Assembly (NCBI RefSeq): GCF_027460265.1
Contig: NZ_JAPZBC010000001.1
Coordinates: forward strand, 7,490,001-7,554,000
Length of the DNA: 64,000 bases
Direction: 5' to 3'
DNA from: Streptomyces sp. WMMC940
Lineage (GTDB): Bacteria > Actinomycetota > Actinomycetes > Streptomycetales > Streptomycetaceae
Shown: positions 50,214 to 57,993 of the stretch, one piece after another
Position numbering within the stretch: position 1 is the first letter of the stretch
How the letters are laid out: each line of letters opens with the position of its first letter
The notes under the pieces: generated by a model
What the model saw: only the letters and a program-made list of their open reading frames with translations
Told to the model about the DNA's origin: nothing
The model's database searches: none
Position numbers and translations under genes: made by a program

Positions 50214-50558
50214 ATGGTGGCCGCACCGCTGACCGGCGACGAACTGGTCATGATGCTGGCGGCGCTGGCCAACCCCCTCCGGGTCCGCATCGTGGCGAGA
50301 CTGGCCGTGCGCCGGGACTATGTGAGCAATCTGGCTCGCGAAATCGGTGTGAGCCGTCCTCTCCTCCGTATGCACCTGCAGCGCCTGGAGGAGGCCGGAC
50401 TGGTCGTCGGCACGATGGAGTTGTCCGACGACGGCAAGGCCATGAAGTACTTCGAAGTCATCGACTTCGACCTGCACCTGTCCGCCTCGGCGCTGACCGA
50501 GGCGGCCAAGTCCCTGACCACTTCGGACCCGGGCAAGGGTCCCGCACGCAAGGAGTAG
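50214..50558 (+). CDS. ArsR-like winged-helix regulator (114 aa)
   Basis: LTGDELVMMLAALANPLRVRIVARLAVRRDYVSNLAREIGVSRPLLRMHLQRLEEAGLVVGTMELSDDGKAMKYFEV is an ArsR-type winged helix. No metal-binding Cys. Two start codons (TTG 50211, ATG 50214) follow GGAGGAGG; ATG chosen. It begins a three-gene operon with a membrane protein and an MDR oxidoreductase, so it probably represses that operon through the repeat at 50183-50198. Confidence 0.85.
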   Translation: MVAAPLTGDELVMMLAALANPLRVRIVARLAVRRDYVSNLAREIGVSRPLLRMHLQRLEEAGLVVGTMELSDDGKAMKYFEVIDFDLHLSASALTEAAKSLTTSDPGKGPARKE

Positions 50559-50563
50559 TCCTG

Positions 50564-50833
50564 ATGGACGTCACGACCTGGCCGGGGGCGATTCTCGTTC
50601 TCGGCGTGCTGCTCATGGCCACGACGCTGATCGGTGGCTCGATGTCGGTCCACCTGGAGATCCGCAAGGCCAAGCTCCAGGCCATGCAGCGGGAGGACCT
50701 GCGGCAACTCGTGCAGCGCTACGAAAAGCTCGCCGAGAGCACCGTCGACGCACAGCAGCGAGCCGCCGCCGATGTGGCCGAGTTGCGGTCGAGGACCGTC
50801 TCCATAGAACAGATCCTGCGAACGGTCGAGTAG
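50564..50833 (+). CDS. Small membrane protein with coiled-coil (89 aa)
   Basis: One hydrophobic helix (WPGAILVLGVLLMATTLIGGSMSV, residues 6-29) then a long helical, charged part (LEIRKAKLQAMQREDLRQLVQRYEKLAESTVDAQQRAAADVAELRSRTVSIEQIL) suitable for a coiled coil. Ribosome site AAGGAG, 13 bases before ATG 50564. It sits between the regulator and the oxidoreductase. Function unknown. Confidence 0.78.
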   Translation: MDVTTWPGAILVLGVLLMATTLIGGSMSVHLEIRKAKLQAMQREDLRQLVQRYEKLAESTVDAQQRAAADVAELRSRTVSIEQILRTVE

Positions 50834-50853
50834 CAGTGGACGGGGGCACTCAT

Positions 50854-51831
50854 ATGAAGGCGGTCGTCCACCGTGCCTTCGGCGCTCCCGAGGTGCTGAG
50901 CGTCGAGGAGGTGCCCAAGCCCACGCCCAAGGCCGGCGAACTGCTGATCCGCATTCGTGCGGCGGCGCTCACGGCCGTGGACTGCGCCGCACGCCAGGGC
51001 AGGCCCTTCTCGGCGAGGCTGGCCTTCGGGCCCTTCAGCCCGAGGAACCCCGTCCTCGGGGGCGCGTGTGCGGGAGATGTCGAGGTGGTCGGTACGGGTG
51101 TGCGGCGGTTCGCCATAGGCGACCGGGTCGTCGCGATCAGCGGATCGTTCGGCATGCACGCCGAGTACGTCTGTGTCCGGGAGGACTCGGCGGTGACCGC
51201 CATGTCCTCCGGCCTGACGCATGCCGAGGCCGTGGCTGTTTCCGAGGGGGCGCTCACCGCGCTGCCCTTCCTCCGGGACGCGGCGAACCTGCGGGCCGGG
51301 CAGTCGATTCTCGTCAACGGCGCCTCGGGCAGCGTCGGGACCGCGGCGGTGCAACTCGCCCAGCATCTCGGGGCCGAGGTCACCGGGGTGTGCAGCACGG
51401 CGAACATCGAGCTCGTGCGATCGCTGGGAGCCCACGAGATCATCGACTACACCAAGGAGGGTTTCGCGCGGAACCGACGGACCTACGACGTCATCTTCGA
51501 CGCTGTGGGGAAGAGTTCGTTCGCCTACTGCCGCGGTGCGCTCAAGCGGGGAGGGATCTACCTCACCACCGCTCCGAGCATGGCCATCCTTGGCCAGACG
51601 CTGTGGACGAAGCTCAGGAGCAAGAAGGCACGCATTGAGTTCACCGGGCTGAGGCCGCCGCGTGAGAAGACCAAGGACCTCGTGCTGCTCGGGGAACTCG
51701 CCGGGGCAGGAGCGATCCGAGCTGTCATCGACCGGACCTACCCCTTGGAACAGGCCGCCGAAGCTCACGGATACGTCGACACCGGGCGCAAGAGGGGCGC
51801 CGTCATCATGCTTGCTGGTGGACCGGGGTGA
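50854..51831 (+). CDS. MDR-family NAD(P)-dependent oxidoreductase (325 aa)
   Basis: MKAVVHRAFGAPEVLSVEEVPKPTPKAGELLIRIRAAALT opens the GroES-like fold; Rossmann motif NGASGSVGTAAVQLAQHLGAEVTGVCS; C-terminal IDRTYPLEQAAEAHGYVDTGRKRGAVIM. No catalytic zinc set, hence quinone reductase-like. ATG 50854; the earlier GTG at 50836 is less likely. Paralogue of the oxidoreductase at 7908-8855 (both have the NGASG.xG.(N/A)AVQLA.H.GA motif). Operon with the ArsR-like gene. Confidence 0.9.
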   Translation: MKAVVHRAFGAPEVLSVEEVPKPTPKAGELLIRIRAAALTAVDCAARQGRPFSARLAFGPFSPRNPVLGGACAGDVEVVGTGVRRFAIGDRVVAISGSFGMHAEYVCVREDSAVTAMSSGLTHAEAVAVSEGALTALPFLRDAANLRAGQSILVNGASGSVGTAAVQLAQHLGAEVTGVCSTANIELVRSLGAHEIIDYTKEGFARNRRTYDVIFDAVGKSSFAYCRGALKRGGIYLTTAPSMAILGQTLWTKLRSKKARIEFTGLRPPREKTKDLVLLGELAGAGAIRAVIDRTYPLEQAAEAHGYVDTGRKRGAVIMLAGGPG

Positions 51832-52007
51832 GCGATACCGGAGGAGCGACACCGAACGCGGCTGATTGCGCGGCCGGGGCGCATGCGGCCGGGGAAGCGG
51901 CCGTACGGTCCGGCCGAACCGTCGCTCGCTCCACCTGCGTGGGGATCTTTGCCGCCACCCCGCGGGGAGCCGGACGTGTGTCGATCCCCTCGCAGCGTGG
52001 AGACGGT
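51832..52007. other. Intergenic, no gene supported
   Basis: Short gap between the oxidoreductase and the IS3 remnant. Confidence 0.4.
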
Positions 52008-52140
52008 CTATGCGGCCAGTCCCTCGGCGAGGGTGGCTCGGTAGTCACGTTCGTAGGCGATCGGGCTCTTGAACCCGCACATGCTGTGTAGCCGCCTGGC
52101 GTTGTGGAAGTCGGTGATCCAGGTGGCGAACGAGGCGAGG
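52008..52140 (-). pseudogene. IS3-family orfB, C-terminal remnant
   Basis: Minus strand reads FATWITDFHNARRLHSMCGFKSPIAYERDYRATLAEGLAA-stop (TAG at 52008-52010), the end of IS3 orfB (CGFKSPIDYERDYR motif). No further transposase sequence is recognisable upstream. Confidence 0.75.
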
Positions 52141-52529
52141 CCAACCGGGTGTCGGCGCGGACCCGCGAGATGATCCGCGCAGTCTGCAGAGTGCGGGCCA
52201 CATCGTCGGCCTCGGTGACCCGGGTGCGCGTGGGCGCGGGTCCAGGCCGCTGACGCGCTGCTGCAGTCGTCGCAGTGCGAGGCCCGCCCGGGCGATCACG
52301 CCCAGCAGGCGGTCTTGACCTTGCGGGGGTCGCGGTCTGCCGACTCTGGTGGATTGCCGGGCATCTGCGCTGCGTCACCGGAAGCCGCGAGCCGTGGCCG
52401 TCCGGACACCATCCGTGAACCCTTGGTCCTAAGCAGGGGCGGGGCTCCCGGAGCGAAACTCGCGTGGAGGGGTTTCCGGTTACGGGCCTCGCTGGATCGG
52501 GCCGTGCTGCCGACGCGCTTCCCGGGACC
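52141..52529. other. Scrambled DNA, no gene supported
   Basis: About 390 bases between the IS3 and kinase remnants. Arg-rich frames lack domains. Confidence 0.4.
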
Positions 52530-52850
52530 CTGGGACCCGAGCTCGGGCCGGTTCAGGGCGAGTTCGAGTTCGGCGCGCAGAGCCGTGAGGGGGGTGCGCA
52601 GTTCGTGCGAGGCGTCGGCGACGAACTGCCGCTGCTGGGCGACGGCAGTCTCCAGCTGGTTGAGGGTGTCGCTCATGGTGGTGGCCAGGCGGGTGATCTC
52701 GCTGCCGGAGCGGAGACGGGGACGCGCCGGTCGAGGTGGTGGGCGCTGAGATTGACGAATTCGGTACCGATGGCCTCGACGGGCCGTAGCGCGCGGCCCG
52801 TGATGAGCCAGGTGCTTGCGGCGACGAGGACACAGCACGGGCGCCGGTCG
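52530..52850 (-). pseudogene. Histidine kinase fragment (HAMP and HisKA parts)
   Basis: In one frame LITGRALRPVEAIGTEFVNLSAHHLDR (end of HAMP) and in another SEITRLATTMSDTLNQLETAVAQQRQFVADASHELRTPLTALRAELELALNRPE (H-box DASHELRTPL). ATPase and sensor regions are missing. A dead kinase copy next to IS3 debris. Confidence 0.6.
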
Positions 52851-52992
52851 AGCGCGGCGTCACACGACTGAAGGCGTGGCGGATCTTCCGCAGGCCCCGG
52901 TGCGATCCGAATCGAATGCCGTCCATCGCCGTCTTTACCCTGGAGCGGCAGGTTTGAAACGTCTGAGTTAATACTTACGGTCGTTGTCGAGA

Positions 52993-53012
52993 GCGATCAC
53001 ATCAAGCCATGA
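52993..53012. repeat. GCGATCACRTCAAG motif, copy 1 (upstream of LuxR gene)
   Basis: GCGATCACATCAAGCCATGA; a near copy (one base inserted, one changed) lies at 54853-54873. Both border the LuxR gene. Confidence 0.5.
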
Positions 53013-53087
53013 TGGCCAGGAAGGGCGCTTGAAAGTTTAAATCGAACCTGAAAGCCTTGATCGCTGAGGGACGGGGAAGGATTTTAA

Positions 53088-54434
53088 ATGCCCACAAGGT
53101 CATTTCTGGCAGAATCTGCGCGCATATTTCCCAATGCTGGAACATGCGCAAAATGTCAGCTCATCCGACAGGCGATAGCTCTCTGGCTGAATGGCTGGTC
53201 CGACCGCAGTCTGCATCTTACTGAAGGACCTGCTGCCAAGACAGCCCCTGACTCTTCATGCGACTGTGACCTGCGTACTAGAATGTGGTTGGCTTTCGTG
53301 CTGACAAGGAGAGGAGAATTCAAACGCGTAACGAAACTTCTCTACCATCCAGAGAATCAGAATAGCAGTCTCTTCGGCCCGGTGATCTCCCCGGCCGGAC
53401 TCTCGCTAGCCCGATCGCACCTGGCTTTCATGGCCGGAGACCTGGACGCAGCAGCGGACCTGAGTGACCAGGTGCTTGCGCAAGCCGAGGGTGACTCTGA
53501 AACCCGTATCGCGAGTCACCTCATCCTGGCATTGATCGCTTTGCGGCGTGCAGAAGTGAATGCGGCTTCGTCGCACATGCAGATGATAACCGACGACGCA
53601 TTCATGGGGCGTCTCACCCTGCTGGCGGGACAGTGCGCATGGGTAAACGTGCGGATACGCGAAGCCCAATGGGGAGCCGAGGGCGTCGCACCAGTCATCG
53701 AGGAACTCGTTGACTTCGGCCCGGTCAGCAGGAGTGTACTCCTGTCACAGTCGGCTGCCGCCCCCTGGATCGTGCGGCTGGCGCTGAAATTCGACCAGAA
53801 GCCAACGGCGCACAAAGCAGTGAAGCTAGCTCAGAAACTGGCTGAAATGAACCCGCAGCACCATGCGCTAGCGGCATCAGCCCTCCACGCGCAAAGTCTA
53901 TTCGAGCGAAGTTTGGTCGATCTCCGGCTCGCTGCGAAGACGCAGGTCCACCCCTGGGCGCGAGCTTCGGCTATAGAAGACATCGGAAAGTTCTTGGCCC
54001 GTGAGCGGTCGCAACGGGACCAGACCATAAGAATATTCGAGCAGAGCGCCGACGCCTATATCGAGACGGGAGCCCCGCGCGATGCCTTGCGAATCAAGAA
54101 GAGACTGTGGGATCTCGGTGTTAGGCACCATCAATCCCGCTGGCGCGCAACCCCGCCGACGGCGATCGCGAATCTCACCGAAACTGAGGCTAAGGTGTCT
54201 CAATTGGTAGCGCAGGGAATGACCAACACTCAGACGGCTAGACACCTTTTCATATCTCCACATACTGTGGCCTACCATCTAAAGAAAATCTTCTCCAAGT
54301 TGCAGATCTCCTCGCGCGTGGAGTTGGCCAGGGTCTGGACCAATATTGAGGGCTTTCAGGGTGGCCTCCGGACGGTTGACGGCAGGACCGTAGGCAACGG
54401 ACAGGGCTCCCGTGCCGTCGAGAGAGGTGCCTAG
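53088..54434 (+). CDS. LuxR-family transcriptional regulator of the polyketide cluster (448 aa)
   Basis: The C-terminal HTH reads LTETEAKVSQLVAQGMTNTQTARHLFISPHTVAYHLKKIFSKLQISSRVELARVW (residues about 367-420), a clear LuxR/NarL module. The N-terminal part has no receiver domain or obvious P-loop; it looks like TPR-like helices (LARSHLAFMAGDLDAAADLSDQVLAQAEGDSE). The gene has distinctly lower GC and fewer G/C third positions than its neighbours, suggesting separate transfer. It lies at the edge of the PKS cluster as a likely pathway activator. No TTA codon was noticed. Start ATG 53088 after AAGGA. Confidence 0.88.
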   Translation: MPTRSFLAESARIFPNAGTCAKCQLIRQAIALWLNGWSDRSLHLTEGPAAKTAPDSSCDCDLRTRMWLAFVLTRRGEFKRVTKLLYHPENQNSSLFGPVISPAGLSLARSHLAFMAGDLDAAADLSDQVLAQAEGDSETRIASHLILALIALRRAEVNAASSHMQMITDDAFMGRLTLLAGQCAWVNVRIREAQWGAEGVAPVIEELVDFGPVSRSVLLSQSAAAPWIVRLALKFDQKPTAHKAVKLAQKLAEMNPQHHALAASALHAQSLFERSLVDLRLAAKTQVHPWARASAIEDIGKFLARERSQRDQTIRIFEQSADAYIETGAPRDALRIKKRLWDLGVRHHQSRWRATPPTAIANLTETEAKVSQLVAQGMTNTQTARHLFISPHTVAYHLKKIFSKLQISSRVELARVWTNIEGFQGGLRTVDGRTVGNGQGSRAVERGA

Positions 54435-54972
54435 CCAATCGGGCACATGGCCGACAAGGCGCCGGGCCTGCGGGTGAGAGTCACAGGGCGCGACCGGCCG
54501 GCTCCGTGATGACCTGCACGTTCACGCCGTGCCGTTGGCCATCGGCGCGGGCGAGTGGGTCACCACTGCCAAGCGTCGGCCGCTCCAGGGGGGAATCGGA
54601 TCGCCGGGCAGGAACGCCCGGAAAGTAGCCATCCTGAATACCTCCGACATTTCGCGAATTCCAGGGGGACTTCTGTCTGGGGATAATCTGATGGTCGGCG
54701 CTCGTCAGGAAGACCCCTAAAGCACGTTACGGAAGGCCGTGACCATGGTGCTTCCCTGGCCTGGCTGGGGTGTTGAGTGATGAGAGCTTGATCACAGACC
54801 AAACCAGACCCCTGTCAGCCGGCCCGTATCCCTCAGATTGGTAGTAGCCGAGGCGATCACGTCAAGTCCATGACTCTTCCCTGATGCGCTGGAGGGTGTC
54901 GCCGCGACGCTGCTGCTCGGTGCTGTCCATGGTCACGTCCGTCCTCGTGCTCCTCGCATCGCCGCAGATACT
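54435..54972. other. Intergenic with regulatory-looking motifs
   Basis: About 540 bases between the LuxR gene and the end of the PPTase gene. Contains CTGGGGAT at 54677-54684, also found in the two duplicated promoters of azoR and the PKS (56653, 57763 as CAGGGGAT), and the GCGATCACGTCAAG motif at 54853. A 63-codon frame at 54529 is not supported. Confidence 0.45.
54853..54873. repeat. GCGATCACRTCAAG motif, copy 2 (downstream of LuxR gene)
   Basis: GCGATCACGTCAAGTCCATGA; see copy 1. Confidence 0.5.
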
Positions 54973-55653
54973 TCAGAAGTGGTGTACGACGACGGCCGTC
55001 GAGAGCAGGTCCCGGTGTGCGGTCCAGCGGCCGTCGAAGGTCTCGATGCGATGTCCGTCGACCAGCGGGCCCGGGACCAGAAGCCGCGCCCGGAAGGTCC
55101 CGGAGGCTTCCGCGGTGGCTGCTGGGGCGATCTCTATGTCGGCCTCCAGGAAGTCGAGCGGCTTTCCGGTCAGGGGAAACCACGCCTTGTAGACGGACTC
55201 CTTGGCGCTGAACAACAGCCGGTCCCAGTGGACAGAGGGGTGGCTGCGGGCGAGATTCCGCACTCTGGTCTGCTCAGACGGCAGCGCCACCGCTTCCAGG
55301 ACACCGTCGGGGAGACGGTCGTGAAGTTCAGCGTCGATGCCCAGCGAAGCCAGTTCCTCGGCGCGCACCAGCGCGGCCGCGCAGTAGCCCTCGCAGTGCG
55401 TCATGCTGCCGACCAGTCCCTCGGGCCAGCGCGGTGCGCCACGCTCGCCGGGCAGAACCGGCTGCGGCGCCGCACCGAGCTTCTCCATGGCGAGCCGTGC
55501 GCAGCCCCGAACGGCGGTGAACTCGCGGCGCCGTTTCTCCACGGCCCGCGCTATGACCGCCGCCTCCTCGGGGTAGAGGATGACGCCGTCGCCGAGGGCG
55601 TCACTGCCCAGCGCCTCCACGACCGCGACCGACCCCGGGAGCAACTCGAACAC
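54973..55653 (-). CDS. Sfp/EntD-type 4'-phosphopantetheinyl transferase (226 aa)
   Basis: Motifs: GVILYPEEAAVIARAVEKRRREFTAVRGCARLAMEKLG, SMTHCEGYCAAALV, SLGIDAELHDRLPDGV (Mg-binding Asp) and LLFSAKESVYKAWFPLTG (the xxKExxYK motif). This family transfers the phosphopantetheine arm from CoA to the carrier proteins of PKS/NRPS, here most likely the ACP of the adjacent PKS. GTG 55653 after GGGAGGA. Overlaps the metallophosphoesterase gene by 53 bases, so they are probably co-transcribed. Confidence 0.92.
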   Translation of the reverse strand: MFELLPGSVAVVEALGSDALGDGVILYPEEAAVIARAVEKRRREFTAVRGCARLAMEKLGAAPQPVLPGERGAPRWPEGLVGSMTHCEGYCAAALVRAEELASLGIDAELHDRLPDGVLEAVALPSEQTRVRNLARSHPSVHWDRLLFSAKESVYKAWFPLTGKPLDFLEADIEIAPAATAEASGTFRARLLVPGPLVDGHRIETFDGRWTAHRDLLSTAVVVHHF

Positions 55654-56512
55654 GTGCTTGGTCCTCCCTCGGAAGAATGTGACGCAGCCTTCCGGGCGGC
55701 TGTGCGCGCGGGCCCCATTCTCGGGGGTAGCCCAGCGACACCTCTTCGAAGCGGACGCCCTCGTGGTGGGTGGTCCGCGGAATGTGAAGATGACCGTAGA
55801 CCATGCATGCGACCCGGAAACGGCGGTGCCAGTCGGCGGTCAGGCGGGTTCCGCACCACATGGCGAACTCGGGGTAGCGCAGGACCCGCGTGGGATGCCG
55901 GTCCAGCGGATAGTGGTTCATCAGCACCACGGGGAGATCGCCGGGGATCTCCTGCAGTCTGCGTTGGGTCGCAGCCACCCGGGCCCGGCACCACGCCTCG
56001 CGGCTGGGATAGGGATCGGGGTGCAGCAGGTACTCGTCGGAGCACACGACCCCGGTGCCGTGCGCGTACGCGAGTCCCTCCTCCTTGGTCGTGCAGCCAT
56101 CAGGGAGGAACGAGTAGTCGTAGAGCAGGAAGAGCGGTGCGATGGCTGCGCGTCCGTCCGGGCCGGCCCAGACGGGGTAGGGGTCCTCGGGTGTGGTCAC
56201 ATCCATTTCCCGGCACATGGCGACAAGGTGCTCGTACCGTTCCACGCCGCGCAGGGTGGTCGTGTCTGCTGGGTGGGTCCACAGTTCGTGGTTGCCGGGT
56301 GCCCAGATCACCTTGCGGAAGCGGCCGGCCAGCAGTTCGAGGGTCCAGCGGATGTCGGCGACGGTTTCGGCGACGTCACCGGCGACCAGCAGCCAGTCCT
56401 CGTCCGACGTGGGCTGGATCTTCTCCACGAGGGCTCGGTTCTCGGCGTAGCCGACATGCAGGTCGCTGATGGCGAGCAGGCGTCCACGGCCGTCCGTCGA
56501 CTCCACCTTCAC
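55601..56512 (-). CDS. Metallophosphoesterase (303 aa)
   Basis: Calcineurin-like fold with its metal ligands: LLAISDLHVGYAEN (D-x-H), WLLVAGDVAET (GD), VIWAPGNHELW (GNHE), VVLMNHYPL and CMVYGHLHIPRT (GHxH). Pairing with a PPTase is common in actinobacterial secondary-metabolite loci, but the substrate is unknown. GTG at 56512, or the GTG at 56506 which has a better-spaced AAGGGG. Confidence 0.88.
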   Translation of the reverse strand: MKVESTDGRGRLLAISDLHVGYAENRALVEKIQPTSDEDWLLVAGDVAETVADIRWTLELLAGRFRKVIWAPGNHELWTHPADTTTLRGVERYEHLVAMCREMDVTTPEDPYPVWAGPDGRAAIAPLFLLYDYSFLPDGCTTKEEGLAYAHGTGVVCSDEYLLHPDPYPSREAWCRARVAATQRRLQEIPGDLPVVLMNHYPLDRHPTRVLRYPEFAMWCGTRLTADWHRRFRVACMVYGHLHIPRTTHHEGVRFEEVSLGYPREWGPRAQPPGRLRHILPREDQARVRVAPGVGRGRGGAGQ

Positions 56513-56643
56513 CCCTTGGTCCAGGAGCCCATCAGTACAGCGGCGGGCCCAGAGGAAGCTCGGTGCTGGGAGATGCCTGTCGAGCTGCGCATGATGCCAA
56601 ACCTACATGCCCTCTTCATGGATCTCATGCCTTCGGTCAGGAG

Positions 56644-56720
56644 CTACCAGACCTGGGGATGCCTCGCGACGACCGCACTGTCTAGCGTCGTGCAGGTCAG
56701 CCTCCCGATTTTCGCGGACC
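56644..56720 (+). promoter_or_regulatory. Duplicated promoter region A (upstream of azoR)
   Basis: CTACCAGACCTGGGGATGCC ... CTGTCTAGCGTCGTGCAGGT ... TTCGCGGACC is about 80% identical by eye to 57754-57829. A TAGCGT -10-like hexamer at 56683-56688 lies 75 bases before the azoR start. Confidence 0.65.
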
Positions 56721-56763
56721 AACTGCGGTCTTGCCGAACTGCCCAGCAAATTCAGGGGTCTTT

Positions 56764-57396
56764 GTGTCTTCTCTGCTTCACATCGATGCGAGCATCCGCC
56801 ATGAGGGTTCTACGTCGCGTCAGTTGACCTCGTACTTTGCGACCCAGTGGCGGCAAAACCACCCTGACGCCGGCTACGTCTACCGCGACCTGGCTGTCCA
56901 GCCCATTCCCCACATCACCCATCCCGTGCGCGAGTACGTTATGGACCCCAGCCGCGATCACGGCCAGACGGACGAGGAGAAGGCGCTCGTCGACACGGTG
57001 GTGTCTGAGGTGCACGACGCCGACACGATCGTGCTCGGCGTGCCGATGTACAACTACACGATCCCGTCAAACGTCAAAGCCTGGATCGACCTGCTGGTCA
57101 GCCCGGCCCACGCGATTCTCCCGGGGGCCGATTCCGGTCCGCTCAGCGGCAAGCCGGTCATCGTGGTGACCGCGCGCGGCGGCTCCTACGCTCCGGGGAC
57201 CCCGCGCGAGGGCCATGACTACCAGGAGCCGTACCTGCGGCACATCCTGAAGGCGATCGGTCTCGCGGACAACCTCACTTTTGTGCACGCCGAGTTGACC
57301 CTGGCCGCGATCGTGCCGGCCATGGCGGAGCTCAAGCCGCTGGCGGAGAAGTCCCTGGCAACTGCCCATGAGACGCTCAAGAAGCTCGCCGCCTGA
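56764..57396 (+). CDS. azoR: AzoR-type FMN-dependent NADH oxidoreductase (210 aa)
   Basis: Flavodoxin-like fold: LLHIDASIRHEGSTSRQLTSYF (phosphate-binding loop SxxR...S), DTIVLGVPMYNYTIPSNVKAWIDLLVSPAH with the PMYN(Y/F) signature of azoreductases, VTARGGSYAPG, and TLAAIVPAMAELKPLAEKSLATAHE. It reduces quinones or azo compounds with NADH via FMN; in this cluster it could reduce a quinone or protect the producer. Start GTG 56764 with AGGGG six bases upstream. Transcribed from the duplicated promoter A. Confidence 0.88.
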   Translation: MSSLLHIDASIRHEGSTSRQLTSYFATQWRQNHPDAGYVYRDLAVQPIPHITHPVREYVMDPSRDHGQTDEEKALVDTVVSEVHDADTIVLGVPMYNYTIPSNVKAWIDLLVSPAHAILPGADSGPLSGKPVIVVTARGGSYAPGTPREGHDYQEPYLRHILKAIGLADNLTFVHAELTLAAIVPAMAELKPLAEKSLATAHETLKKLAA

Positions 57397-57753
57397 TGCC
57401 TGCACGCCCGCAGATCTCTTAGGAGTTCGCACCCGCTTGCCGCAACCCGCTGGAGACCCCGGGCGGGCGGAAGCACATCGCCCCGGTGACCTGGCGGTCC
57501 GCGCCCTGCTGCATGCGACCGGCGCAGGCCGATGACGCGACCAGAAGGAGAAGCCGGCTTCTGAACGAGGCCATCAGCGCTCTCCTCTCCGAGGAGGTCA
57601 CCGCGACGTTCGAGGGATGGACTCGAAGGCTGCCTCAGTGAGCAGGCCGGGCGGCCGAACGCCTGGCGGGTCTGTTGGCTGTGCCCGTTTCCCGGAGTAC
57701 CGCGCTGCGTCATCTGCGGCGCCTGCCGCTTGCCACAGCAGGCGGTCCCGGAC
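57397..57753. other. Intergenic between azoR and PKS promoter, no gene supported
   Basis: About 360 bases. Contains TTAGGAGTTCG (57420-57430), which recurs before the PKS start (57976-57986). Confidence 0.4.
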
Positions 57754-57829
57754 CTACCAGAGCAGGGGATGCCCCGCGAAGGCCGTCCTGTCTAGTGTCA
57801 TGCAGGTCAGTCCTCGACCTTCGCGGACC
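57754..57829 (+). promoter_or_regulatory. Duplicated promoter region B (upstream of PKS)
   Basis: CTACCAGAGCAGGGGATGCC ... CTGTCTAGTGTCATGCAGGT ... TTCGCGGACC; TAGTGT -10-like hexamer at 57793-57798. The PKS start is about 200 bases further. Confidence 0.65.
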
Positions 57830-57993
57830 GTTTGGAGTCTTTCGGCCCCGCTCAGGCTGTGCCAGCCGGTCCAGGACATCGCAGGCTCGGAAGCCGACCA
57901 TCACACGGTCGAGCTGACTCACCCCCATGGACATACACGCTTGCCGAACAGCTGTTGGCCATCCCTGTTAGCCGGTTAGGAGTTCGAGCCGAG

